This document shows positions 17,566 to 25,271 of a stretch of 52,567 bases of DNA, piece by piece. Origin of the DNA: Polaromonas sp. 39-63-25. Its GTDB lineage: Bacteria; Pseudomonadota; Gammaproteobacteria; Burkholderiales; Burkholderiaceae_C. Both the position numbers and the translations under genes were made by a program. The stretch's first letter is position 1; each line of letters opens with the position of its first letter. The DNA lies in the NCBI RefSeq assembly GCF_002278925.1, contig NZ_NCJH01000022.1:1-52567 (forward strand), read 5' to 3'. A model generated the notes under the pieces. The model did no database searches and was not told where the DNA came from. It saw only the letters and a list, made by a program, of their open reading frames with translations.

Positions 17566-18999
17566 TCAATGACCAGCGGCGGCGCTGGCACCACCGGCCG
17601 CGGGCGCGGCCATCATCATGGAGGTCGGCCTGCCAGTCACGGACGCTGCGAGCGCGGCGTCTGACAGCCAGAACTGCTGGTACGAATTGATGGCCGCGGT
17701 GACGCTGGCGATCTGGTCGCGGCTTTCGGCCAGCAGTTCAAACACACCAATCAGCATGCCGTTGTAGCGCAGCCCGTTTTCTTCAGCCATGGCCCTGCGC
17801 AGCGGAACGATCTCGTCCCGATAGTGCTTGGCCACGTCGTAAGCCGTCCTGTACGCTGAATAGCTCTCGCGCAGTTGTGATGCTGCGTTTCGGATCGTGC
17901 CCTCGTAGCGATTGGCTGCAGCCAGGGATTGCGCGTTCATGGCATCCCGTTGAGCGGTTCCCCAGTCGAAAATTGGCAATCGGATGTCAAGCTCATAGCC
18001 TTTGCGTGGCGTTTTAGTTCCGTCGTGGTTGTCAAACACGGTATCGCGCCGTATCCCGAACTCCACATCGACCAGACTGGTCAGCAAATTCAAGCCCTGG
18101 GCTCTGCCGGCGGTGTCCAGCTGGCTGCGCGCCATTTGTACATCCAGGCGTTGCTCCGTGGCCTTCGCCGAGACGGCGTCAGCTGCGCGTGGCTCTTTCG
18201 GCAAATCCGGAAGACGCTCCGGGAGCTGCAATTGCCCCGCCTGGGCGTCTGTCAGGCCAAGCTGCCGAGTCAGCTCCTCGCGCGCAGCGGTTGCGGCATG
18301 GCGGGCAGAGGCCAGCTGTGCCACGCTATCCGCGTAAAACACCTGCTGGCGTGCGCGCTGCAGTTTGGTGAAGTTGCCAACTTGCTGCATCCGTTGAGCC
18401 AGTTCTGCGCTGGCCTTGGCGCTGCTGTTGACCTGTTCTGCATATTGCAGCGTCTGCTGCGCAGCGACGGCTCGCACCCAGTCTTGCCGCACTTGGGTGA
18501 CTTGATCGATCACGCTGGCGCTGAGTTGAACCCTGGCCTGTGCGATCAGTCCGCGGGAAATCCCCTGGCGTTGCGGCAGGGTCAAGACATCAAGCAAACC
18601 AAAGGACAGCAGGCGACCGATCTCCAACTCACTGCCGAAACGAATCCGTTCGAACGAAAAGATTGGATTGGCAATGCGTCCCGCCTGGTTGGCCTGCGCC
18701 ATCACGGACCAGCTTTGGGCCAAAAGAGTCTGGACTGCCGGGCTATTCGCCAAAGCAAGCTGGACCGCCTCGTCCATGCCTAAGGGCTTGGCCAGCAGCT
18801 CCTCGCTTAGTTTCTTGCGGGCTTGCAGTTGCTGGTCAGTGCGGCTGAGTTCCAGCTTGCCCTGGGTAAAGGCCCCGGTTGTGTCATTGGTGTCTTTGAC
18901 CGTTTGATCAATGTTTACAGAGGCACATCCCGCCAGCACCAGAACCGCAGCAGCCACTGCACCAGACTTGAAAATGGTTTTCACGGATGGCGCTTTCAT
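17566..18999 (-). CDS. TolC-family outer-membrane lipoprotein of the copper operon
   Basis: The 477-residue outer-membrane efflux protein has a signal with lipobox VLAGCASV, so it is probably lipidated like CusC. The body has the two long coiled-coil repeats of the TolC family (for example ELAQRMQQVGNFTKLQRARQ) and a C-terminal half with LRESYSAYRTAYDVAKHYRD. An Ala/Gly-rich tail follows. There is no RND pump gene in this operon, so it may pair with the cusCBA system further right or act alone with the oxidase. The start overlaps the stop of the 105-aa gene by 4 bases. Confidence 0.87.
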   Translation of the reverse strand: MKAPSVKTIFKSGAVAAAVLVLAGCASVNIDQTVKDTNDTTGAFTQGKLELSRTDQQLQARKKLSEELLAKPLGMDEAVQLALANSPAVQTLLAQSWSVMAQANQAGRIANPIFSFERIRFGSELEIGRLLSFGLLDVLTLPQRQGISRGLIAQARVQLSASVIDQVTQVRQDWVRAVAAQQTLQYAEQVNSSAKASAELAQRMQQVGNFTKLQRARQQVFYADSVAQLASARHAATAAREELTRQLGLTDAQAGQLQLPERLPDLPKEPRAADAVSAKATEQRLDVQMARSQLDTAGRAQGLNLLTSLVDVEFGIRRDTVFDNHDGTKTPRKGYELDIRLPIFDWGTAQRDAMNAQSLAAANRYEGTIRNAASQLRESYSAYRTAYDVAKHYRDEIVPLRRAMAEENGLRYNGMLIGVFELLAESRDQIASVTAAINSYQQFWLSDAALAASVTGRPTSMMMAAPAAGGASAAAGH

Positions 19000-19313
19000 G
19001 GCTTGCCGCCTCCGGTTTTCGGTTCGGGCATCTTGCTCATGTCGTGAGCGGGCGCCTTGTCGTCGGGTTGTCTGGACTCTTTTGCATACGTACGCCAGCC
19101 ACCAATGCGGCCGGTGTTGTCGTTGGCCTCCTTCCAGTTGAGGAGCTTGTCGTCGGTATAGGGCTTGTAACCCTCAAAGGCCGAACGGTAGACGGGGGGC
19201 GTGGCTTGGGGCGCCTCCTGGATTGGGGATGCTGGCGCTGACGTTTGTGCGACAGCTATCCCCGACAGGAAAAATATCGGGGCCAGCCAAATGGCGGGTG
19301 AGTTTTTAAACAT
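18996..19313 (-). CDS. first gene of the copper operon, 105-aa periplasmic protein
   Basis: The 105 residues have a signal peptide (cut near VAQTSA). A Pro/Ala linker leads to a conserved-looking block, YRSAFEGYKPYTDDKLLNWKEAN and NTGRIGGWRTYAKE, and a Met/Pro/Gly tail (DMSKMPEPKTGGG). I know similar small proteins only as neighbours of copper outer-membrane factors, with no assigned activity. The 4-base overlap with the outer-membrane factor argues that the two are made together. Confidence 0.75.
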   Translation of the reverse strand: MFKNSPAIWLAPIFFLSGIAVAQTSAPASPIQEAPQATPPVYRSAFEGYKPYTDDKLLNWKEANDNTGRIGGWRTYAKESRQPDDKAPAHDMSKMPEPKTGGGKP

Positions 19314-19436
19314 GGATTCCTCGCGTTTTCATGAGACGGCGACAGAAAAGTCATCCCTGGAGGGATACTTTCATGGCGAGTAATGAAAAGAACGCCAGTC
19401 GCTGCGGCACGAACGGCCGCAGCAATCGGGCGCACG

Positions 19437-19844
19437 TCAGACGTGAGGAGGTTTTTCGGGGAGACCCGGCGGTACGGCGTGAATCAGGACGCTAAGCTCG
19501 GCCAGATCAGCATGGGGAGAAGATTGAACCTTGACGGTCCGGGGAAAATCAGAAATCGCCAGGACACTGCAGCAAGAAGCACAAACGCCGCACTTATGGA
19601 AGGTATTGGGAAGCTGCTTTTGACCATCCGGGGACTGCTTTGCAAGCGGTTCCGTTTTCCCCATGGATGAATGCTCGTGCTGCACCTCGCCTAAGCCATC
19701 CATGTGATGGTAGCTCGCCGCTACAGATACCTGCTCACCGTGGTCTGGCCCCATGCCGCAATACAGCATGGAGGCCGCAGCAAAGCCCTGCAGGGGCAAA
19801 GCCAGCATCATCAAGCAAAGCAAAAAGTGGCGAAAACGCGACAT
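19437..19844 (-). CDS. small secreted Cys/His protein, DUF2946-like
   Basis: The 135 residues have a signal peptide ending near GFAAAS. The mature part contains YCGMGPDHGEQ, HHMDGLGEVQHEHSSMG and the cysteine cluster CGVCASCCSV, then a Pro-rich end. The cluster resembles small DUF2946-type secreted proteins that sit beside copper genes. Metal binding is likely but not shown. It precedes the copper operon by 123 bases on the same strand and may be its first gene. Confidence 0.7.
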   Translation of the reverse strand: MSRFRHFLLCLMMLALPLQGFAAASMLYCGMGPDHGEQVSVAASYHHMDGLGEVQHEHSSMGKTEPLAKQSPDGQKQLPNTFHKCGVCASCCSVLAISDFPRTVKVQSSPHADLAELSVLIHAVPPGLPEKPPHV

Positions 19845-19905
19845 CGGAGTTCGATTCTATCGATTATTTGAAGTCCCGTGAAGATACGGGAACCCTAAAT
19901 CGTAA

Positions 19906-20298
19906 CTAGTGGACCTCGATCCACCAAAACCACAACCCCCAGCCAACCGCGATCCAGATGGCCAGGATCATGACAGCGCCCCACAGGCTGCGCGGCCTGG
20001 CGCCGGATTGCCTCATCCATTCATCACCTTGCTGCCGGCACCGGTCCAACACGTTCGCCGGCGTAAGCCGGATTGCCAGCCAGATCAAACCAGGCAATAG
20101 CAACAGGTCGTCAACATAGCCCAGCACCGGAATGAAATCGGGAATCAGGTCGATGGGGCTGAGCGCATAGGCCACTACAAATACACCGATGGCCTTGGCA
20201 TACCAGGGCGTTTCCGGGTGCTTGCAGGCAAACCACAGGGTTATCGCGTCCCGCTTTAGCCGTTTGGCCCAATCGAGGAGGAGTTGCAAAACTTTCAT
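19906..20298 (-). CDS. YkvA-like (DUF1232) membrane protein
   Basis: From ATG 20298 the product is 130 residues. The centre has the DUF1232 signature: PWYAKAIGVFVVAYALSPID, then LIPDFIPVLGYVDD. The C-terminus ends in a Trp-rich membrane span. A start at 20334 is open but would overlap the transporter stop. The biochemical role of the family is not settled. It lies 32 bases downstream of the EamA transporter on the same strand. Confidence 0.8.
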   Translation of the reverse strand: MKVLQLLLDWAKRLKRDAITLWFACKHPETPWYAKAIGVFVVAYALSPIDLIPDFIPVLGYVDDLLLLPGLIWLAIRLTPANVLDRCRQQGDEWMRQSGARPRSLWGAVMILAIWIAVGWGLWFWWIEVH

Positions 20299-20330
20299 GA
20301 AGATGTGTCGTGTTGTGCCTGTGCCGCCAT

Positions 20331-21383
20331 TCAATGCGAATGGCGATGGTGGGCATCGGGAAAGTGCGCATGGCTGTGCGCAATAGGACTGTGCCGGTGT
20401 GAGTGGGTGTGGCGTGTTCCCTCCACAACCACTTCGTCATGACCGTGATCGTGATGCTCGTCACCGGAGCCGTGTTCATGCTCATGGTTGTGTTCAAGCG
20501 GCTCATGGGTATGCGCATGCTGGTGGCTTTCGGTCAGGTGCAGCCAGACACCCCATGCCATCAGCCCGCCCGCAATAAGCAGCGGCGGGGAGATTGGCTC
20601 CCCCAGGATGACGATGGCCAGCGCGGCGCCCACAAACGGCGCGATGGAAAAATACGCACCCGTGCGCGCAGTCCCCAGGTGACGCAAGCCAAGGACAAAC
20701 AGCGCCAGGCTGGCCCCATAACTTGCAAAACCCAGCACGGCGGCCGCCAGCACAACGGGAACACCCGGCCAGGCCGCACCCAGCGTCAACGCAAGCAGCA
20801 GGTTGGTCGCGCCGGCGGCCAGGCCCTTGACCATGGCGATGAACGATGCGTCCGACAGCGAAACCTTGCGCGTCAGGTTGTTGTCCACGCCCCAGGCCAG
20901 GCATGCGCCGACCACGGCCAAGGCTGGCCACAGCTCGCCAAACCGCGCCTCCCCCGGCCAGGACAACACCACACCGCCCGCCACAATGGCCAGCATGCCC
21001 AGGGCAATGCGCCTGTCAAAGTTTTCCCGGAACACAAACCACGCAATCAATGCAGTGAGCACGCCTTCGGCATTGAGCAATAACGAAGCGCCGGAAGCCG
21101 GCATGCCGGACAGGCCCACCATCAACAACACAGGGCCGACCACGCCACCGGCCAATACGGCACCGGCCAGCCATTTCCACTCGCCAGGAGGTAATTGAAC
21201 GGATGGCGCTTTGCGCAGCAGACGCAAAACGAACAGGCCTATGCCCGAGCCGAGGTACAACAAGGCGGCCAACAGCCAGGGACTGGTTTGCGCCAATAAC
21301 AACTTGGCCAGCGGGGTACCGGCACCGAACAAAGTAGCGGCCACCAAAGTGGCCAGCACACCGGGCTGTGTGAGCGATTTCAA
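20331..21383 (-). CDS. EamA/DMT-family transporter with His-rich C-terminal tail
   Basis: This inner-membrane permease has ten predicted spans in two EamA repeats (for example FGAGTPLAKLLLAQTSPWLL and YGASLALFVLGLRHLGTARTG). TTG 21383 follows GGGAGG at 7 bases, so I start there (350 residues); a longer frame to 21458 is open but lacks such a site. The last 64 residues contain 23 His (EHNHEHEHGSG, DEHHDHGHD, HTHSHRHSP), a tail more usual in zinc or nickel transporters. The tail suggests metal sensing or buffering, but the substrate is unknown. Confidence 0.82.
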   Translation of the reverse strand: MKSLTQPGVLATLVAATLFGAGTPLAKLLLAQTSPWLLAALLYLGSGIGLFVLRLLRKAPSVQLPPGEWKWLAGAVLAGGVVGPVLLMVGLSGMPASGASLLLNAEGVLTALIAWFVFRENFDRRIALGMLAIVAGGVVLSWPGEARFGELWPALAVVGACLAWGVDNNLTRKVSLSDASFIAMVKGLAAGATNLLLALTLGAAWPGVPVVLAAAVLGFASYGASLALFVLGLRHLGTARTGAYFSIAPFVGAALAIVILGEPISPPLLIAGGLMAWGVWLHLTESHQHAHTHEPLEHNHEHEHGSGDEHHDHGHDEVVVEGTRHTHSHRHSPIAHSHAHFPDAHHRHSH

Positions 21384-21417
21384 GAGCAGGCCTCCCGGTT
21401 GTCCAGGTTGAGGTCCT

Positions 21418-22032
21418 CTAATGCAGCACGCAATGGCAATACACAAAGTGCTGGACAAGCCCTGAAGGCGTGTAATGGTCCTCCGTCACATGCTCCAGCA
21501 GTTCAAACGCGCCGCCAAACTCTGCATGCAGCGCGTCAGGTGCATAACGCACAACGGGCAAGCCGCTGCATTGAAGCGGGCCATTCGGCCCAAAGGCAGC
21601 CACGATGACCTGGCCACCGGGGCGTACTGCGTGGCGCACCTGGGCCACATAGGCCGCGCGGTCGACCGCACTGGTGAGGAAGTGAAAAACGGCCCGGTCA
21701 TGCCAGACGTCAATACTGGATTTTTCCAGGCCGACGGTGGTGATGTCACCTTCGATCCAGCGCACGCGCCTCGCCTGGTCACCCAACCTGTGGCGCGCCA
21801 CATTGAGCGCTGCGCCGGAGATATCCAGCACACTCACATTCGTCATGCCGTCAGCCAGCAGGTTGTCTACCAGGCTGGCGGCTCCGCCGCCGACATCCAC
21901 AATACGCGCCGATGTCTCCGGCGCCACGCGGCGAATCAGGTCCAGCGACAAAGTGGCATGAGGCTGGTACCAGCTCATGGTTTCGGACGATTTGGTCTTG
22001 TAGATCTTTTCCCAATGCGATTTAGCTTCCAT
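21418..22032 (-). CDS. class I SAM-dependent methyltransferase
   Basis: The 204 residues carry motif I in ARIVDVGGGAASLVDNLL (about 43-60). The acidic strand end is in VSVLDISGAALNVARHRLG, followed by a WIEGDIT motif and a DRAVFHFL post-motif. The N-terminus (HWEKIYKTKSSETMSWYQPH) is typical of a small class often annotated as thiopurine- or tellurite-type methyltransferases. It lies 34 bases upstream of the transporter on the same strand. The substrate cannot be read from sequence; methylation of a metalloid is one possibility given the context. Confidence 0.82.
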   Translation of the reverse strand: MEAKSHWEKIYKTKSSETMSWYQPHATLSLDLIRRVAPETSARIVDVGGGAASLVDNLLADGMTNVSVLDISGAALNVARHRLGDQARRVRWIEGDITTVGLEKSSIDVWHDRAVFHFLTSAVDRAAYVAQVRHAVRPGGQVIVAAFGPNGPLQCSGLPVVRYAPDALHAEFGGAFELLEHVTEDHYTPSGLVQHFVYCHCVLH

Positions 22033-22108
22033 GAAGCGCCTCCCGGTCGCGGTGTAAATATTTCATGATCGTCAGATATCGTGGCAGCACGATGCCGTAC
22101 TGCGCCGC

Positions 22109-22519
22109 TCAGTGAGCATCATGGAGTGCCGAAATCAAGGGGCAGGAAATGCTTCCCCTTGCCGCGCGGCAGTTCTCCACCAGAGTGCTCAGAACCGACT
22201 CTATGCGGCGCAGATCCCCCAGCTTTTCGCGAACGTCCACCAGTTTGTGTTCGGCCAAGCCTCTGGCTTCTTGACAATGCGTGCCATCCTCCAGCCTCAG
22301 CAGCTCCGCAATTTCGTCCAGACTAAAGCCAAGGCGCTGGGCAGATTTCACAAACCTGACACGGCTTACCTCCGCGTCCCCATAACGCCGAATACTGCCG
22401 TAGGGGCGCTCCGGTTCAGTCAGCAATCCTTTGCGCTGGTAGAACCGGATGGTCTCGACATTGACGCCCGCGGAAGCGGCAAACTCGCCAATTGTCAGAT
22501 AGCTCACGACGTCTTTCAT
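22109..22519 (-). CDS. merR: mercury-responsive regulator MerR
   Basis: This activator-repressor is 136 residues long. The winged helix includes [20 protein letters not shown] and a dimerisation helix follows. The three Hg(II) ligands occur at exactly the Tn501 positions: Cys82 (DGTHCQEA), Cys117 (VENCRAA) and Cys126 (SISCPLI). It is divergent from merT, with the operator in the 41-bp gap. All ligands are present, so it should respond to mercury. Confidence 0.94.
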   Translation of the reverse strand: MKDVVSYLTIGEFAASAGVNVETIRFYQRKGLLTEPERPYGSIRRYGDAEVSRVRFVKSAQRLGFSLDEIAELLRLEDGTHCQEARGLAEHKLVDVREKLGDLRRIESVLSTLVENCRAARGSISCPLISALHDAH

Positions 22520-22523
22520 GTCC

Positions 22524-22554
22524 TTGACTCCGTACTTGAGTACGGAAGTAATCT
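22524..22554 (+). promoter_or_regulatory. mer promoter/operator
   Basis: The -35 element TTGACT (22524-22529) and a -10 TAATCT (22549-22554) are separated by 19 bp, the long spacing that MerR corrects by DNA distortion. Between them is the perfect dyad TCCGTAC-TTGA-GTACGGA (22529-22546). The predicted transcription start falls at about 22560-22562, at the merT ATG itself. Confidence 0.88.
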
Positions 22555-22560
22555 TACGCC

Positions 22561-22941
22561 ATGAAATCCAGCCTTGCTATAAACCAGCACCCCCCCGCAC
22601 AACAGAGCGGCACCAGCACGCTGGTTGTCGGCGGTCTTGCCGCCTTTCTCGCATCCGCCTGCTGCCTCGGCCCATTGGTGCTGATTCTGCTGGGTTTTAG
22701 TGGCGCCTGGATCAGCAATTTGGCTCTCCTGGAGCCTTATCGCCCCTTCTTTATCGGAATTGCTTTACTGGCTTTGTGTCTGGCCGGACGGCGCCTGTAT
22801 CGAGCCACGAAGGCCTGCACCTCGGGTGAAGTCTGTGCTTTACCGCGAGTTCGCATTCTCTACAAAGTCACTTTTTGGACAGCTGCGGCTTTGGCGCTGG
22901 TCGCGCTTGCGTTCCCCTACGTCTTGCCCTTGTTCTACTGA
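22561..22941 (+). CDS. merT: mercuric ion transport protein MerT
   Basis: This inner-membrane importer takes Hg(II) from MerP and delivers it to the cytoplasm. It has 126 residues and three predicted spans. The first span carries the Cys pair in [10 protein letters not shown], and the loop carries a second pair in [10 protein letters not shown]. Both pairs are expected for MerT. The ATG lies only 7 bases after the -10 hexamer, and no ribosome site precedes it, so the message may be leaderless. No in-frame ATG is available further in before the first span. Confidence 0.92.
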   Translation: MKSSLAINQHPPAQQSGTSTLVVGGLAAFLASACCLGPLVLILLGFSGAWISNLALLEPYRPFFIGIALLALCLAGRRLYRATKACTSGEVCALPRVRILYKVTFWTAAALALVALAFPYVLPLFY

Positions 22942-22954
22942 AAAGGAACTACCC

Positions 22955-23245
22955 ATGAAGCGCCGTATCCCGCCGCTATTCGCATTGGCCGCTGCCTTTG
23001 TCCTCCCTGCATGGGCTGCGCCCAAGATGGTGACTTTGTCGGTCCCCGGCATGACTTGTGCCGCCTGCCCGATCACAGTGAAGGTGGCGTTGACTAAAAT
23101 TCCTGGCGTCTCGAAAGCTGATGTCAGTTACGAAAAACGGCAGGCAACCGTCTTTTTCGATGATGCAAAAACAAACTCTGCGGCGCTCACCCGGGTCACC
23201 GCAGACGCCGGCTATCCCTCGCATGTGGTCGGGGTGGCACCATGA
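22955..23245 (+). CDS. merP: periplasmic mercury-binding protein MerP
   Basis: The 96 residues have a signal peptide (cut near AWAAPK) and one HMA fold. GMTCAACPITVKVAL is the Hg-binding motif, and YEKRQATVFFDD is the following strand. It passes Hg(II) to MerT. AAAGGA precedes the ATG by about 8 bases. Its stop overlaps the next gene's start (ATGA at 23242-23245). Confidence 0.93.
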   Translation: MKRRIPPLFALAAAFVLPAWAAPKMVTLSVPGMTCAACPITVKVALTKIPGVSKADVSYEKRQATVFFDDAKTNSAALTRVTADAGYPSHVVGVAP

Positions 23246-23463
23246 AACAGGTCATCCTGGATTCGACCCTGACATGCCCGAGTTGTGGCCACAAGAAAAC
23301 AGAAAGAATGCCTGAAGACGCGTGCCAATGGTTTTACGAGTGCGAGCAATGCCACACGGTGCTGCGTCCGAAACAGGGGGATTGCTGCGTGTTTTGTTCC
23401 TACGGAACGATGCCATGTCCCTCCATCCAGGATAAAGGCCTTGGGTCCGGCTGTTGCGCCTGA
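23242..23463 (+). CDS. GDCCVxC domain protein of the mer operon
   Basis: The 73-residue cytoplasmic protein has many Cys: CPSCGHKK at residues 12-15, CEQC in the middle, the signature GDCCVFCSYG and a C-terminal GSGCCA. The family is annotated only as GDCCVxC domain (seleno)protein; some members carry selenocysteine in the motif, and this one has Cys. It occurs with mer and arsenic genes, but its activity is not established. It overlaps merP by 4 bases, so it is co-translated. It stands where merA would normally follow. Confidence 0.82.
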   Translation: MKQVILDSTLTCPSCGHKKTERMPEDACQWFYECEQCHTVLRPKQGDCCVFCSYGTMPCPSIQDKGLGSGCCA

Positions 23464-23509
23464 GAACTTTTTTCAGCGCTTGAGATCACAGATTCATTAC
23501 ACTCAAGCC

Positions 23510-23908
23510 ATGACCCGGAACCGCCGCACCCGCCTGATCACTGTGCTTTTTGCACTGGTCAGCCTGCTGTTTATGCAGCTGGCGGTGGCTGGCTACGCCT
23601 GTCCAGGCAGCGGGACAAAGGTCGCCGAAGTCGCTGCCATGGCCGAGGCGGGCATGCCCTGCGCCGAATCCATGGCACTAAACATGGACGACGAGCAGCC
23701 TGGTCTGTGCCACGCGCACTGCCAGGCGGGACAGCAGTCTGCCGACAAATATCAATTGCCGTCGCCGGTAGCCATTGATGCATTGCCTGCAGATTTCAGT
23801 CTACAAATCGTCATTCCGCCATTTTTGGAAGCGCCGCTGCAGGCGCCCCATTTACAGCGCACCACGGCGCCCCCTGTAGCCATCCGGAACTGCTGCTTCC
23901 GCCTCTGA
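23510..23908 (+). CDS. small secreted Cys protein upstream of cusCBA
   Basis: From ATG 23510 the product is 132 residues with a signal peptide ending near LAVAGYA. The mature part contains ACPGSGTKV, GMPCAESMALNMDDEQ and CHAHCQAGQQS, then a Pro-rich region, and the chain ends NCCFRL. The Cys, His and Met residues suggest metal binding in the periplasm. It lies 76 bases ahead of cusC on the same strand. Function is unassigned; it may be the first gene of the cus operon. Confidence 0.72.
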   Translation: MTRNRRTRLITVLFALVSLLFMQLAVAGYACPGSGTKVAEVAAMAEAGMPCAESMALNMDDEQPGLCHAHCQAGQQSADKYQLPSPVAIDALPADFSLQIVIPPFLEAPLQAPHLQRTTAPPVAIRNCCFRL

Positions 23909-23984
23909 CCTCCCAGACCACTTAGCTCCTGCCTGATGCATTTTTCGTGCATCGACAGGTCATTCTTTGTGCTCTGGAGGTTTT

Positions 23985-25271
23985 ATGTTTATTCCCTTTC
24001 CGATTTATCGGACTGCCGCTGCCGCCTTGGTGGTGGCCATGGCGTCCGCGTCATGGGCCATTGACCCTTTGACCCTGATTGAGGCGCAGCGCATCGCCGT
24101 CGGCCGGTCTCAGCAATTGGTCGCCCAAGGCGCGCTGACCACCGCCGCTCGTGAACAGGCCGTGGCGGCCGACCAGTTGCCGGACCCGGTGCTCAAATTC
24201 GGCATCGACAACCTGCCGGCCAATGGTCCGGACCGCGGCAGCCTGACGCGCGACTTCATGACGCAGCGCCGCATTGGTCTTTCGCAGGAAATCACCCGCT
24301 CCGAGAAACGCCAACTGCGGTCGGAACGCTTTGAACGCGACGCACAGCGGGTGCAGGCGCAGCGGCAACTGACACTGGCGAACCTACAGCGCGACACGGC
24401 GCTGGCCTGGCTGGACCGTTACTACACCCAAGCCCAGCGTGAACTGTTGCTCCAGCAAATCGAGGAAACCCGGCTGCAGGTACAAGCGGCCGATAGCGCC
24501 TTTCGTACCGGCCGGGGCAGCCAGGCGGATGTGTTTGCCGCCCGCGCCGCTGTCATCGGACTGGAAGACCGCCTCAGCCAAATCGACCGGCAGGCGCGCG
24601 GTGCTGGCATTGCGCTCGCCCGCTGGATAGGTGCTCCAGACGCAGAGCGACCGTTTTCAGGTTCACCGCCCTGGCAAACCACACCGCTGCAGGGAAAAGT
24701 GTCGAGCGAGCACCTCAAGCAGCATCCGGATCTGCTGGCCCTGAGCGCAGAAGTCGATGCCGTGGAAACCGATGCCAAGCTGGCACAAGCCAACAAACAA
24801 GCCGACTGGAGCGTCGAGGCCAGCTACGCTCAGCGGGGTTCGGCTTACTCCAACATGGTTTCCATCGGGGTCTCCATCCCCCTCCAGTGGGACCAGAAGA
24901 ACCGCCAAAACCGTGAACTGGCCGCGAAGCTGGCCATGGTTGACGAAGCCAAAGCGCGCTACGAGGACATGCTGCGCAGCCATGAAGCCGAGGTGCGTGG
25001 CTGGCTGAACGACTGGCAAACGGGTAAGGACCGGGTAGCCCGTTACCGCAGTGAGCTGATTCCCACCGCACGGCAGCGGACCGAGGCCACGCTCACGGCC
25101 TATCGCACCGGCAAGAGCGACCTGGCTGTGGCATTGGCCGCACGCCGTGATGAGATTGACACCCGAATGCAAGCCCTGACGCTAGAACTGGAAACCGCGC
25201 GGTCCTGGGCCCAGCTTAACTTCCTCGTCCCCGAACACAACATGCCGGCACCAGCCAAGGAACAGCCATGA
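23985..25271 (+). CDS. cusC: outer-membrane factor CusC-like
   Basis: This outer-membrane channel belongs to the tripartite Cu/Ag efflux system. From ATG 23985 (GGAGG just upstream) it has 428 residues and a signal peptide ending near SASWAID, with no lipobox Cys, unlike E. coli CusC. The two TolC repeats are visible, for example RRIGLSQEITRSEKRQLRSE and VSIGVSIPLQWDQKNRQNRE. The stop overlaps the cusB start as ATGA. Confidence 0.88.
   Translation: MFIPFPIYRTAAAALVVAMASASWAIDPLTLIEAQRIAVGRSQQLVAQGALTTAAREQAVAADQLPDPVLKFGIDNLPANGPDRGSLTRDFMTQRRIGLSQEITRSEKRQLRSERFERDAQRVQAQRQLTLANLQRDTALAWLDRYYTQAQRELLLQQIEETRLQVQAADSAFRTGRGSQADVFAARAAVIGLEDRLSQIDRQARGAGIALARWIGAPDAERPFSGSPPWQTTPLQGKVSSEHLKQHPDLLALSAEVDAVETDAKLAQANKQADWSVEASYAQRGSAYSNMVSIGVSIPLQWDQKNRQNRELAAKLAMVDEAKARYEDMLRSHEAEVRGWLNDWQTGKDRVARYRSELIPTARQRTEATLTAYRTGKSDLAVALAARRDEIDTRMQALTLELETARSWAQLNFLVPEHNMPAPAKEQP

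Noticed and set aside
17929-18783. 284-residue open frame antisense to the outer-membrane factor
   Set aside because: The lipobox and TolC repeats are on the minus strand; the plus frame has no recognisable domain.
19874-19891. TCCCGT-GAAGAT-ACGGGA hairpin as a terminator of the YkvA-like gene
   Set aside because: The stem is only 6 bp and no T-run follows in the direction of transcription.
20488-20560. His-codon-rich stretch considered as a tandem DNA repeat or CRISPR-like array
   Set aside because: The pattern comes from alternating His codons in the transporter tail; there are no regular repeats with unique spacers.
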